Part shown: positions 1 through 9,273 of the stretch, in pieces
Layout of the letters: every line of letters begins with the position of its first letter
Position numbering within the stretch: the stretch's first letter is position 1
NCBI RefSeq assembly: GCF_041060425.1
Contig: NZ_JAULBC010000002.1
Location: 124,001-188,000 of the forward strand
DNA from: Danxiaibacter flavus
GTDB taxonomy: Bacteria; Bacteroidota; Bacteroidia; Chitinophagales; Chitinophagaceae
DNA: 64,000 nucleotides
Direction: 5' to 3'
Translations under genes and position numbers: made by a program
The notes under the pieces: model-generated
Told to the model about the DNA's origin: nothing
Database searches by the model: none
The model's input: the letters and a program-made list of their open reading frames with translations, nothing else

Positions 1-885
1 ATAACTGAACTGACCATTAGAACCCTGGCCATAAGCATCCTGGTATTTAGGTAATGTTAACAGGTTTTCAAATGTTGTGTTTGAATTGATGGTGATGCCA
101 AGCCCCTTCTTTCTTTTACCCGTTTTTGTTTTGATCAACACAACGCCCTGTGCCGCACGGGAACCGTAGAGAGCAGCAGCATTAGGACCTTTCAACACGC
201 TGATAGATTCAATGTCTTCGGCATTGATATCTGATATAGCATTGGCATAGTCCCGCGAACCGTTAGAACCAACACCAGCACCAAGCTGAGAGTTATCTAC
301 AGGAAAACCATCCACCACAAACAGCGGCTGGTTATTACCGGAGATAGAAGTTTCTCCTCTTATTACGATGCGGGATGAACCCATATTGCCCTGGCTGTTG
401 GTAATCCTCACGCCGGCAACTTTACCTGCTAAAGCATTTACAAGGTTGCTTTCCTTAGCCTCAGCGATATCGCTGGATTTCAATTCCTGCACAGCATAAC
501 CCAATGATTTCTTCTGCTTGGAAATACCGAGTGCTGTTACAACTACTTCAGTCAATGCACCCTGTTCACTTTCCAATACAATCTGCAAATCTCCCGGTGA
601 GGCAGTTATGATTTGCTCCTTTGACTTATATCCTATATAACTTAACAGAAGTGTATCGTTCGCCGCTGCCGGTATGGTAAACTTGCCTGCAACATCTGTA
701 GACGTACCTTTCTTTGAACCTTTTATGATGACGCTTACTCCGGGGAGTGGCGTATTATTTGCACCGGTTACTGTACCGCTCACCTGTGCGTTCAGTGCGG
801 CCGATACTATTAGTAGCAATGCAGTTAATAGTGAATACTTTTTCAACGTTTTAGTTTTAAGACAAATAATAAAATTCAATACCAT
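1..885 (-). CDS. SusC/RagA-type TonB-linked outer membrane receptor, N-terminal part
   Basis: Outer membrane receptor that takes up glycans or peptides together with a SusD lipoprotein. The window holds only about the first 295 codons; the rest lies beyond base 1. Visible parts are a signal peptide ending in SAALNAQ, a carboxypeptidase-regulatory-like domain (VSGTVTGANNTPLPGVSV), the family hallmark EVVVTALGISKQKKSLGY, and a plug domain with VVDGFPVDN and SVLKGPNAAALYGSRAAQG. An in-frame ATG at 885 gives 13 extra residues before the signal peptide; a TTG at 846 gives a more usual signal sequence starting LKKYSLL, so the true start may be 846. No SusD gene is visible since downstream is cut off. 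Class is certain, substrate unknown. Confidence 0.93.
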   Translation of the reverse strand, partial: MVLNFIICLKTKTLKKYSLLTALLLIVSAALNAQVSGTVTGANNTPLPGVSVIIKGSKKGTSTDVAGKFTIPAAANDTLLLSYIGYKSKEQIITASPGDLQIVLESEQGALTEVVVTALGISKQKKSLGYAVQELKSSDIAEAKESNLVNALAGKVAGVRITNSQGNMGSSRIVIRGETSISGNNQPLFVVDGFPVDNSQLGAGVGSNGSRDYANAISDINAEDIESISVLKGPNAAALYGSRAAQGVVLIKTKTGKRKKGLGITINSNTTFENLLTLPKYQDAYGQGSNGQFSY

Positions 886-1349
886 TTACGCCAATGAATT
901 AACATCGGATAAACAAGCATGTTGTGGAGACGGATGTCCGGGAAATTCCGGGCCTTTTGATAGTTTGTTTTTTGAACTTAACCTGACCGGTTAAGATTAA
1001 GCGCAGTGCATGCAACAGCAACGCATCGACATGCGCATGGAAGATGAATGGAAAGTAGTAATAGTTCTCAATACCTGATGTGCTTCTGAAATGCCTGAAA
1101 CAAGTGTGCTTTTCATGTTATTCTGTTTAATATCTCTGCTTCAAATTGTAAAAAGCAATGCAAATATAAACAAGTCCACCAAATTAATAGACTTTTATGT
1201 TAAAACTTTTTTATTCCCAACATTGTTAATCCAAAAACTAATTGATTCACAGGCTGAAGCGAACATTAAAACCTTGTGCTCGCAGGGCTTTCAGCTTATT
1301 GCAGATCAATTTTCAAATATCCATTATCCATTTTCAATTATCTTGCACT
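886..1349. other. Intergenic region between divergent genes
   Basis: This 464-base spacer separates the divergent SusC and DUF4230 genes. It contains a small GC-rich palindrome near 936-953 (cccggaat type) and, just before the downstream gene, an A/T-rich stretch with the repeated words ttttcaa and ccattatcc (1305-1345) that belongs to a repeat family seen in many other spacers of the window. I see no convincing gene or promoter. Confidence 0.5.
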
Positions 1350-1949
1350 ATGCACATTAAGAAACGGTATTTATTATTGTTTTTGATCATTGTTCTCGCA
1401 GGGTTCTGGCTTATCAATAAAAAAATAGTTGAAACAAAGGAAGAACGCAGGTTCAATCTGAGCATGCAGCAATTACGTGGCGTGTCAAAGCTGGTTTTGT
1501 GGGAACAGGATTTTGTACTGAATAATATTCAAACGCAGGAGAAAACCTATTTTGAGTTTTTTAAATCGAAAGAATCAGTATCAACAACTGTAAATGGCAA
1601 AATGGGCTTTCACATTGATCTTGCAGACTCCATTCGCACGCACATCAATCGTAACGGTGACACACTTGTTGTATCAGCTCCATTGCAGGTAACTTATGTA
1701 AGCCTGGATATGGGAACACTTCAGCAGGTGAAAGAAGCATCATTAGATCCCTCACTCAATATTGACAAAAACGAAGTAATAAAACACCTGGATCAAAAGG
1801 CTTTAGAACAATATCTTCCGGTTGTAATTGCAGGCATCCAAAGCAGAATGCTCACAACGCAGGAGCAACAGCTGAGCAGGCTCACAGGTAAACCGGTGAA
1901 AATAAAGGTCACAGAAATGCCGAGAGCTTCGGATTGGAAGGGCGAATAG
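1350..1949 (+). CDS. DUF4230 family membrane-anchored protein
   Basis: A 199-residue protein of unknown function. One N-terminal membrane segment (about residues 7-22, LLLFLIIVLAGFWLI) is followed by a soluble domain with the general pattern of DUF4230: a conserved start around LSMQQLRGVSKLVLWEQDF, a middle beta-rich part (VVSAPLQVTYVSLDMG) and a C-terminal helical region with KALEQYLP. The ATG at 1350 is preferred over an in-frame ATG at 1242 because the membrane segment then lies at the N-terminus and the preceding 36 codons fall in low-complexity spacer repeats. The protein probably faces the periplasm. It stands alone, so neighbours give no hint of its job. Confidence 0.75.
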   Translation: MHIKKRYLLLFLIIVLAGFWLINKKIVETKEERRFNLSMQQLRGVSKLVLWEQDFVLNNIQTQEKTYFEFFKSKESVSTTVNGKMGFHIDLADSIRTHINRNGDTLVVSAPLQVTYVSLDMGTLQQVKEASLDPSLNIDKNEVIKHLDQKALEQYLPVVIAGIQSRMLTTQEQQLSRLTGKPVKIKVTEMPRASDWKGE

Positions 1950-2128
1950 CTATTTCACGCGACGAACACGAAGAAGCGGCGGCGCGGCGAACCCATATGC
2001 AGTTTCATTAACGCAAATAAGCGGAAAATTAATAGACGATCGCAAATCATTATTTTCCGATTAAAATTCAACAAATAGAGTCGCAAGCCTCGCCGGACAA
2101 CGGTACAAATGAACCTCCTTCAAACCAA
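1950..2128. other. Spacer before nested palindrome
   Basis: Contains a short stretch of the cgaagaa/gcggcg word repeat (1955-1995) and, at about 2060-2097, a segment with gagtcgcaag that is also present, diverged, at about 62042-62080 ahead of the second copy of the palindromic element. No gene seen. Confidence 0.5.
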
Positions 2129-2271
2129 TTCCAAAGGGATGGAATTATTATAGAAGAAAACAGACGTCTGGATCAAAAAACCCCGAAGGGGTGACACAAT
2201 AAAATGTCACCCCTTCGTGGTTTTGAGGCGTAATTTCGACCTTTGCTATAATAATCCCATCCCTTCGGGAT
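2129..2271. repeat. Nested palindromic repeat element, copy 1
   Basis: An outer inverted repeat (about 2129-2152 and 2245-2270, core gggatggaattattata against tataataatcccatccc) encloses an inner hairpin at 2177-2224 whose 20-base arms (aaaaccccgaaggggtgaca and its partner) differ at one position and are separated by an 8-base loop. A second copy lies at 62109-62253 with the same layout. In the inner stem a base pair is changed on both sides between copies (gaagg/ccttc here, gacgg/ccgtc there), so pairing is kept. It resembles REP-like, non-autonomous elements; no transposase is present. Confidence 0.75.
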
Positions 2272-2494
2272 TGCATTGCATCGGCTTGATGTTCTTAATA
2301 AAATTAAACCCCGTTAACGACACAACTAACGAGCAAGTGCTCATAAAATATAATAGTCAGATCAAGTTTCAGAAGACCTCTGTTATCGTGCCAATAAAAG
2401 TATTCGACGCATACTCTCCGTGATTCGCCGGCAGAAGTCACTATACAATTGTGTGAAGAATGGCTGACAGCTAATAGCTAAAAGCTGATAGCTC
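2272..2494. other. Spacer with agctnatagct word repeats
   Basis: The end of this spacer (2462-2493) is built of variants of the word agctgatagct, a family also found near 6855-6900, 8650-8690, 50100-50130 and 55740-55780. It directly follows the stop codon of miaA. No gene seen. Confidence 0.5.
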
Positions 2495-3403
2495 CTACGT
2501 TTTTTCCTTTACAAAGTCCATCACCTCATCCAGTGCTTGTGGATGGAACCATTGCAACGACTGATCTTTTTTAAACCAGGTCATTTGGCGTTTGGCGTAA
2601 TGGCGGGTGTTGGTTTTGATCTTTTCTACACTTTCATCTAATGTACATTGATTATTGAAAAAGGCAAACAGTTCTGAGTAACCAACAGTTTGCAGCGCAT
2701 TGAGGTGTTGGTAAGGCATGAGAGATCTTACTTCTTCTGCCAGGCCCTGGTGCATCATAATATCCACGCGATGATTCACATTGCGATACAACAGTTCCCG
2801 CGGCAATTCCAGTCCTATTTTAATGATATTAAACGGCCGTGATGCTTTTGTGCCTTTTCTGAAATGAACAATAGATTCGCCCGTTGCCAGCTTTACTTCC
2901 AGTGCGCGCATCAGCCGTTGAGGATTTTGCTGTTCTGCAACACGCCAGAATTCCGGGTCATTCTTTTGCACTTCTTCCTGCAACCATTGCAAACCTGCAG
3001 TTTCATAACCAGCGATAATCATCTGCCTGATAGATGGTGGAACCTGTGGCATGTCATCCATGCCTTCGCAGAATGCTTTTATGTAAAGACCTGTGCCTCC
3101 AACCATCACAACTACAGCATGCTTTTTAAAAAGCTCCTCCGCACTATCAAGCGCATACTGTTCAAATGTGCCTGCATTTACATCATCATGAATAGAGTGA
3201 GAATTGATAAAATAATGCTGTACTTCATTCAATTCTTCAACCGAAGGCTTGGCAACTCCAATGTTCAGTTCTGTAAAACACTGTCTTGAATCCGCTGAAA
3301 TAATTGAGGTTTGAAATTCCCTGGCCAACTGCAATGACAAAGCCGTCTTCCCTACAGCTGTAGGACCCGCGATAACGATGACAGTGTTTTGAGGAGGCTT
3401 CAT
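2495..3403 (-). CDS. miaA: tRNA dimethylallyltransferase MiaA
   Basis: Transfers the dimethylallyl group of DMAPP to N6 of adenosine 37 in tRNAs that read codons starting with U. At 302 residues it has the usual bacterial length. The Walker-A-like DMAPP/phosphate loop GPTAVGKT is at residues 13-20, followed by the ISADSRQ motif (about 35-41) with the catalytic aspartate, and the GGTGLYI motif near residue 102. The C-terminal end carries NTRHYAKRQMTWFKKD, typical of the family. It starts at an ATG right after the Walker domain's natural N-terminus. Upstream lies a spacer of word-like repeats; it is probably transcribed alone, or after the response regulator on the same strand. Confidence 0.96.
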   Translation of the reverse strand: MKPPQNTVIVIAGPTAVGKTALSLQLAREFQTSIISADSRQCFTELNIGVAKPSVEELNEVQHYFINSHSIHDDVNAGTFEQYALDSAEELFKKHAVVVMVGGTGLYIKAFCEGMDDMPQVPPSIRQMIIAGYETAGLQWLQEEVQKNDPEFWRVAEQQNPQRLMRALEVKLATGESIVHFRKGTKASRPFNIIKIGLELPRELLYRNVNHRVDIMMHQGLAEEVRSLMPYQHLNALQTVGYSELFAFFNNQCTLDESVEKIKTNTRHYAKRQMTWFKKDQSLQWFHPQALDEVMDFVKEKT

Positions 3404-3632
3404 TGCTAAAGTGAATGGTGAATGGTGAAAGATGCAGGCTTGCGCTTTTTTTGAGTCAATGGTGAATAGTCAATAGTGAAGGATACAAGCTTGCGCCACT
3501 TTTCAAAATCAGTCCTTAAGTCATTGGGTGAATAGTGAATGGTCAATAGCGAAAGATGCAGCCTTCAAAAAACGCAGGCTGTTTCACATTTCACTATTCA
3601 CCATTCACTATTGACTAACTTCACCCTTCACA
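3404..3632. repeat. Spacer of degenerate tcactattcacc repeats
   Basis: The whole 229-base spacer is made of variants of tgaatggtgaa, tcaatagtgaa and gatgcaggcttgcgc in both orientations. A related fragment is at 30236-30265. No gene, no clear terminator. Confidence 0.7.
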
Positions 3633-4793
3633 TTATTTCGGCAATACATAATTTGTAACGTCTTCCAGCAAAATAACCTTTCCTGAGAGTATTACCAGTC
3701 TTTCCACCACGTTGCGCAGTTCACGGATGTTTCCGGTCCAGTTATGTTTTTGCAAAGCATCCATTGCTTTCGGATCAATATCTTTTCGTGCCTGGCCATA
3801 TTCGCCGGCAATATCATCAAGGAATTTTTCAACCAGCAACGGCACGTCTTCCCTTCTGTCATTCAACGATGGCACGTGAATTAGTATCACACTCAAACGG
3901 TGATACAAATCGAGCCTGAAGTTTTTTTCCTCCACTTCCTTCATCAGATCCTTATTGGTAGCTGCCACCACCCTTACGTCAACGGGAATTTCCTTATCGC
4001 CACCAACACGCGTGATCTTTCCTTCCTGCAAAGCACGTAGCACTTTAGCCTGTGCACTAAGGCTCATGTCTCCGATCTCATCTAAAAATAATGTACCGCC
4101 ATTTGCCTGTTCAAACTTACCGATACGTTGTTTGATAGCAGATGTGAATGATCCTTTTTCATGACCAAACAATTCACTTTCAATCAACTCACCGGGAATG
4201 GCCGCACAGTTCACTTCTACCAACGGACCATCAGCCCTGTTACTCTTTTCATGTATCCACCTTGCCACCAGTTCTTTACCTGCGCCATTCTCACCTGTTA
4301 TAAGGCAACGTGCATCAGTAGGTGCAACTTTCTCGATCGTATCTTTAATGCGTGTGATAGCATCACTTGCGCCAATCATTTCCTGCACCTTGCTCACCTT
4401 ACGTTTCAAAACACGTGTTTCCTTAGCTAGTACGGTTTTATCCATCGCGTTGCGAATGGTGATCAGCAATCTGTTCAGATCTGGCGGCTTGGATATATAA
4501 TCATAAGCGCCTTTCTTAACTGCTTCAACGGCGGTTTCAATATTACCGTGTCCGCTGATCATAATAATGGGAACATCGGGATTAACTTCGCCTGCCTTTG
4601 TCAAAAATTCGAGCCCGTCGAGTTTGGGCATTTTTATATCGCAAAGAACTACATCATAATTATTAGCGGTAAACAACTTCCAACCTTCTTCACCGTCCGC
4701 CGCTTCTGAGACTTTAAAACCTTCGTTGCTTAAAATGTCTTTTAATACGTTTCGAATGGCTCTTTCATCATCTACAATGAGAATATTCGACAT
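3633..4793 (-). CDS. Sigma-54-dependent response regulator without DNA-binding domain
   Basis: A two-component response regulator of the NtrC class, 386 residues. The receiver domain (residues 1-115) has the acidic pair D8/D9, the phosphoacceptor D52 (VVLCDIKMPKLDG) and K102. The AAA+ domain (about 140-370) has Walker A GENGAGKE, Walker B GGTLFLDEIGDM and the sigma-54 contact loop as GSFTSA instead of the usual GAFTGA. The protein ends after the AAA+ lid (LLEDVTNYVLPK); the Fis-type helix-turn-helix found in most relatives is absent, and the sequence after the stop is spacer repeat, so this is not a visible frameshift. The ATG at 4793 is chosen because the receiver domain starts there and AAGGAAAAC precedes it; an upstream ATG at 4880 would add 29 unlikely residues. 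No sensor kinase is adjacent. Confidence 0.9.
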   Translation of the reverse strand: MSNILIVDDERAIRNVLKDILSNEGFKVSEAADGEEGWKLFTANNYDVVLCDIKMPKLDGLEFLTKAGEVNPDVPIIMISGHGNIETAVEAVKKGAYDYISKPPDLNRLLITIRNAMDKTVLAKETRVLKRKVSKVQEMIGASDAITRIKDTIEKVAPTDARCLITGENGAGKELVARWIHEKSNRADGPLVEVNCAAIPGELIESELFGHEKGSFTSAIKQRIGKFEQANGGTLFLDEIGDMSLSAQAKVLRALQEGKITRVGGDKEIPVDVRVVAATNKDLMKEVEEKNFRLDLYHRLSVILIHVPSLNDRREDVPLLVEKFLDDIAGEYGQARKDIDPKAMDALQKHNWTGNIRELRNVVERLVILSGKVILLEDVTNYVLPK

Positions 4794-5319
4794 GTTTTCC
4801 TTTTTTAAGGCTGCTAAGATAGGGAATGCAATGTTTTGAAAGTTGGGCCGTTCGTTAAAGTACAAGGTAATTTTACGCACAACAGCATTATTTGGGCATA
4901 TAAAATGAATTAGAAATCAGTTTAAATTGAATTCTTCTCTAATGCCAATAAATGTGCTGACGTTAAATTGAAACAATGGCATGTTGATTTAAGTACGATT
5001 TACGAAGCCCGCCCGCGCCGAATGCACATTCGGATGGGTACGAAGTACATAATTTTAGGCTTGTTCATTTTTTTCAACCTCTTTAAGGCCAATGTCACTT
5101 AGTTAAGAGCATTTAAAGCTACGGCGGAGCTCCCTGTTTATAGAAAATCGGGATTTAAAAATATCATCGGACTCCAGCGGAGTCTCCTGTAACGCTTGAC
5201 AGGTAGCTCCTACCGGAGCTTGAACGAACTATTTTTTTCTTTCTACAAACGGGATGCTCCTGCCCTTAAGGCGACGGTAATAATAAAAAAATTAACGTTC
5301 AACCTTTTTATCGATAAAA
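4794..5319. repeat. Spacer with cccgcccg repeat and ccggag palindromes
   Basis: Bases 4991-5050 (aagtacgatttac followed by cccgcccgcgccgaatg) recur, diverged, at 19255-19309. Between 5115 and 5215 there are three short palindromes of the type gctacggcggagc, actccagcggagt and gctcctaccggagc. These are REP-like. I see no gene in the region; the start of the response regulator is at its left edge. Confidence 0.6.
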
Positions 5320-6849
5320 CTATTTTCCCTCGCCGTCCAATGCCTTCATAAGGAAAGTTGATACTTCAGGCTTGCTGTGTTCATCTTTCATGATCTGTTC
5401 CATCTTTTTTATAATGTCAGGATGTTCGCTGGCTACATCATGTTGCTCCTGAATATCTGAAGACAAATCAAATAATTGAATCTTCAGATTACCCTTATGA
5501 ATATTCATGCGTATACCTTTCCAGTTGTCTATGCGTACGGCCTGCTGGCCGCCTGATTCAGGAAACTCCCAATACAAAAATGGATGCTTTTGTTGCTTTG
5601 CATTCTGCCCAATCAACGTGGGCAGATAGCTGATCCCATCTATTTGTTTTGGTGCAGAGACGCCAATGATATCGCATAGTGTAGGCATAAAATCCCAATT
5701 GGCGGCGATATGATCGGTTTTGCTTTCGGTTTTTATTTTGCCGGGCCAGGTAATGATGAAAGGCTCACGTATGCCGCCTTCGTGTACATAACCTTTACCC
5801 CAGCCCTGCTCACTTTTAAATGGTCCCCCGCTGTTGAACCAGGGCGAGTCAGTTCCTCCGTTATAAGAAGGTCCGTTGTCACTCGTAAAAACAATGATCG
5901 TATTGTCGTAGAGATTTAATGCTTTTAGTTTGCTGACCAGTTTACCAATTTCTTCATCTAAAGCAGACACCATCGCCGCATAGGTAGCGCGTGGATAGCG
6001 GCAAGGAAAATAACTGCCACCGGTAAATGGCTTTTCATCACCAAATTTCCTGTGATAATAATCAACCCATTTTTGAGGCGCCTGTAATGACACATGGGGT
6101 AGCGGACTTGCGTAATATAAAAAGAATGGTGCTGACTTATTTTTATCAATAAAACGTAATGCAGCACTGATCAGAAAGTCAGAAGCATAATCACGTTGCT
6201 GATACTTCGCATAATTTTTTTCATCCAAGGAATCCAGATCAGCGGGAAATTTCACGTTCGGATCTTCGGCATTATTGTTCAACGCAACGCGTGATTCATT
6301 TTCCCAAAGATGCCCCGGATAATACGTATGATCTTCACGCTGACAAATAAAGCCATAGAAATAATCAAAGCCCTGTCTGTTGGGAAGCCCATCTGTCATA
6401 GGTGCGCCGAGTCCCCATTTACCAACAATACCAGTCGTATAACCAGCTTGCTTACACATCTCTGCAATGGTGATTGTAGAATCGGGTATCGGCCTTTGCC
6501 CTTCCAGGAAGGGATTTGCTTCCATGGCTTTATAATCCCAAACCGGCCCACGTTGAGCCCACTCATCATTGCCCCTGATATATGCATGGCCCGAATGTTT
6601 TCCCGTCATTAGCAGATATCGCGAAGGTGCGCAAACCGGATCGGCATAGTATTGGGTAAACAACATGCCTTTTTTTGCAAGCGCATCAATATTGGGCGTT
6701 TCAATTTTGGTTTGCCCCATAGCGCCAATGTCGCCGTATCCCAGATCATCAGCGAGTATGTAAATGATATTCGGCTTCTTCTGAGCCTGCAATATGTTCG
6801 TTGCTCCTGTCACGCAAAGAAGTGATATAAATAGCCCGATTTTTTTCAT
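5320..6849 (-). CDS. Secreted sulfatase (arylsulfatase family, FGly type)
   Basis: Hydrolyses sulfate esters, probably on a glycan, in the periplasm. It has 509 residues. A signal peptide (MKKIGLFISLLCVTGATNIL, cleavage after QAQ) is followed by the metal-binding ILADDLGYGD (D34, D35) and by CAPSR at 73-77, whose C73 is the residue converted to formylglycine by a maturase; no maturase gene lies in the window. TGKHSGH, VGKWGLG and FTSDNGPS are further family motifs, with the DN pair that completes the calcium site. It is the last gene of a minus-strand group with a second sulfatase, SusD and SusC, which suggests desulfation of a polysaccharide taken up by that pair. The exact S1 subfamily cannot be told by eye. 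Confidence 0.93.
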   Translation of the reverse strand: MKKIGLFISLLCVTGATNILQAQKKPNIIYILADDLGYGDIGAMGQTKIETPNIDALAKKGMLFTQYYADPVCAPSRYLLMTGKHSGHAYIRGNDEWAQRGPVWDYKAMEANPFLEGQRPIPDSTITIAEMCKQAGYTTGIVGKWGLGAPMTDGLPNRQGFDYFYGFICQREDHTYYPGHLWENESRVALNNNAEDPNVKFPADLDSLDEKNYAKYQQRDYASDFLISAALRFIDKNKSAPFFLYYASPLPHVSLQAPQKWVDYYHRKFGDEKPFTGGSYFPCRYPRATYAAMVSALDEEIGKLVSKLKALNLYDNTIIVFTSDNGPSYNGGTDSPWFNSGGPFKSEQGWGKGYVHEGGIREPFIITWPGKIKTESKTDHIAANWDFMPTLCDIIGVSAPKQIDGISYLPTLIGQNAKQQKHPFLYWEFPESGGQQAVRIDNWKGIRMNIHKGNLKIQLFDLSSDIQEQHDVASEHPDIIKKMEQIMKDEHSKPEVSTFLMKALDGEGK

Positions 6850-7258
6850 GTGAAGCTATTGTTGACAGCTGCCAGCAATGAGCCATCAGCTATCAGCTTT
6901 TTTGAAATTGTAATTTATTCTCGTGATAGTCGAATACCTGCCGTATATCACATCAAATTGATAGTCGGAAAACCGCTCCCATCGTGCCATTGACAGATTT
7001 ATAACAGTTGCAATTTTTCCGGAGGGAATTAAGCTCAATAGAAATGATCGAATCGAGAATCTCATAGCTCGTTAGGGCTTTAACCAAACAAAGAGGTTAA
7101 TGTCCTACGGACAAAAGGACCTTGTATGTCAGGATTTCTATTGAACTTAAAGTCCTACGGACTAAAGCAGTATCGTAGACGAAAGGAGTCATCTCCTAAA
7201 GCAGATGATGCATGACTAAACGATGTCGCATTGTCAATTTTCAATTCTCCATTATCCA
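6850..7258. repeat. Spacer with short palindromes between the sulfatases
   Basis: Holds agctatcagct words (6855-6900), two copies of the palindrome gtcctacggac (about 7103 and 7151), and an end segment, ctaaacgatgtcgcattg (about 7197-7215), that resembles the terminal repeat of the element at 46693-46929. The last 25 bases are ttttcaattctcc words. No gene seen. The spacer makes co-transcription of the two sulfatases uncertain. Confidence 0.55.
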
Positions 7259-8629
7259 TTAATTTTCCTTTCCTCCTGTAAACGCATCAAACAGTGCCTT
7301 CAGCTCTTTTGCTTTGTCAGGAAACTCGTCAATGACGTTCGTCCGTTCACTCGGATCATAACCGAGGTTAAATAACTCTTTACCTGCCGGTTGCTCTTTA
7401 TTGACAATTCCATTTGCCGAAGCAGTTTTTACTTCGCGGTATTTCCAATTGCCATCACGAACAGCTTCAAGTATTCCGTTGTTGACAATATAAATCGGCC
7501 TGTGCTGGTAGGTCTTTCGATCAGCTTTTCCTGTAAGCAGGTCCGTGATATCCTGTCCATCCAATGTTCTTCCCTGTGGCAATGGAGCCTTTGTAATGCG
7601 CGCCAGTGTTGGCAACACATCAAGATTACTGATAGGATTGGTTAACGTAACACCTGCAGTAGCATGATTCTTCCAATAGAAAATAAATGGTTCACGAATC
7701 CCTCCTTCGTATGATTGACCTTTAGATCCCCTGAAAACGCCTGCTGTGCCTGCATGCCAGCGCTTGGTTGCGTTGTCGCCAGACATACGTGCAGGGAATT
7801 CTATCCACGGACCATTATCGCTGGAGAACATAAAAATCGTGTTATCCAACATTTTTTTCTCGTCCAGTTTTTTCCAAAGTTGTGCGAGACTGCTGTCAAG
7901 CTCTTCTACGACTGCACCCAGCGCCCCCCCCTCCTGGTGTCCTGCGAGATAACTTGCCTTCGCAGCGAATGCAACGGGGAGATGCGGCATGTTATAAGCA
8001 AGATATAGGAAGAACGGCTGATCCTTCTTTTGTTTGTCAATTAAAGCGATCGCTTCTTTGGTATATAAGTGTGTCAGTGACGAATCTTCTGGCTTGAATA
8101 CTTCAGGCGTACGGTTGCGGTAGATCTTGAGCGTTGTATCTGTTTGCACGTAAGGAGCATGATAGTCATGGCTATACAACATACCATAATACGAATCAAA
8201 ACCCTGGGCAGTGGGATAATTGAAATCATGCTTATCGCCCAGGTGCCATTTTCCGATCATTGCTGTTGTGTAGCCAGCTTTCTTCAGCATTTCAGCAATG
8301 GTTACTTCCTGATCAGGAAGTCCCAGGGGAGATCCCGGCGGAATTGGATACGGCAGGTTATATCTTGACGCATAACGACCTGTTAGCAATGATGCACGTG
8401 AAGGCGTACAAGAAGGACTTGACACTACATAATTCGTTGCCTTGATACCTGCTGCGGCAACCGAATCAAGAAAAGGCGTCTGGATAACAGGATTACCATA
8501 GCTACTCAGATCTGAGTAGCCCAGGTCATCAGTAAGAACGAAAATGATATTTGGCTTCTGCTGTGCATGCGATACGCTGGTCCATACACAAAGGCCTGTC
8601 AGTAATGCTAAAAACCTGGATTTTTTCAT
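7259..8629 (-). CDS. Secreted sulfatase (FGly type)
   Basis: A second periplasmic sulfatase, 456 residues. Signal peptide to about residue 22 (SVSHAQ), metal ligands in VLTDDLGYSD (D34, D35), FGly motif CTPSR at 74-78, then TGRYASRYN, IGKWHLGD and FSSDNGPW. With only about 30 percent visible similarity by eye to the neighbouring sulfatase, it probably acts on a different sulfate position or residue. It lies between that gene and susD on the same strand. It may be transcribed from the susC promoter, but a 644-base repeat-rich spacer separates it from susD. Confidence 0.93.
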   Translation of the reverse strand: MKKSRFLALLTGLCVWTSVSHAQQKPNIIFVLTDDLGYSDLSSYGNPVIQTPFLDSVAAAGIKATNYVVSSPSCTPSRASLLTGRYASRYNLPYPIPPGSPLGLPDQEVTIAEMLKKAGYTTAMIGKWHLGDKHDFNYPTAQGFDSYYGMLYSHDYHAPYVQTDTTLKIYRNRTPEVFKPEDSSLTHLYTKEAIALIDKQKKDQPFFLYLAYNMPHLPVAFAAKASYLAGHQEGGALGAVVEELDSSLAQLWKKLDEKKMLDNTIFMFSSDNGPWIEFPARMSGDNATKRWHAGTAGVFRGSKGQSYEGGIREPFIFYWKNHATAGVTLTNPISNLDVLPTLARITKAPLPQGRTLDGQDITDLLTGKADRKTYQHRPIYIVNNGILEAVRDGNWKYREVKTASANGIVNKEQPAGKELFNLGYDPSERTNVIDEFPDKAKELKALFDAFTGGKEN

Positions 8630-9273
8630 TGTTGCTTGCGTTGAAGGGCTATCAGCTATCAGCTATCAGCTGTCAGCTTGTAGCCCATGAATATTTAATT
8701 GCCAATAATTTTTACACGGGATACTTTAAAGCGTATACCTATACCATTCTCTGCATCACAAATCGCAGATCAACATCTTACATTCCCCCACTCATCCGGC
8801 TTCCGTACCTCGTACTTCGTAATTCGTACTTCCATCATCATTTTCGCCCACATCGTACATCATACATCGTACATCGTACACCTGACATCTAACATTGTAC
8901 ATCCCCTCATCCGGCTTCCGTACTTCGTACTTCGTAATTCGTACTTTCCACATCGTACACCTCACATCTAACATCGTACATCTCCACATCCGGCTTCCGT
9001 ACCTCGTACTTCGTAATTCGTACTTCCATCATCATTTTCGCCCACATCTTACATCATACATCGTACATCGTACACCTGACATCTAACATTGTACATTCCC
9101 TCATCCGGCTTCCGTACTTCGTACTTCGTAATTCGTACTTTCCACATCGTACACCTCACATCTAACATCGTACATCTCCACATCCGGCTTCCGTACTTCG
9201 TACTTCGTAATTCGTACTTTCCACATCGTACATCGTACATCATACATCGTACATCTTACACCTAACTTTCCCC
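8630..9273. repeat. Tandem array of about 195-bp units made of gtacatc/gtacttcg words
   Basis: From about 8775 to 9265 the sequence is built of the words gtacatcgtac, gtacttcgtac, gtaattcgtac and acatctaacat. The segment catccggcttccgtacc occurs at 8793 and 8988, exactly 195 bases apart, with a further partial unit from 9182; a shorter variant repeats inside each unit (about 8907 and 9102). Open frames on both strands run through it only because the repeat lacks stops. The first part (8640-8690) carries agctatcagct words. Confidence 0.85.

Noticed and set aside
2217..2423. 68-codon frame starting within the palindrome at 2177-2224
   Set aside because: Its start lies inside the inverted repeat and the translation has no recognised domain.
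8699..9243. Open frames on both strands through the gtac-word array
   Set aside because: Low-complexity translation with no recognisable domain; explained by the tandem repeat.
8775..9265. CRISPR array
   Set aside because: The units are longer than typical repeats, there are no unique spacers of constant length and no cas gene is present.
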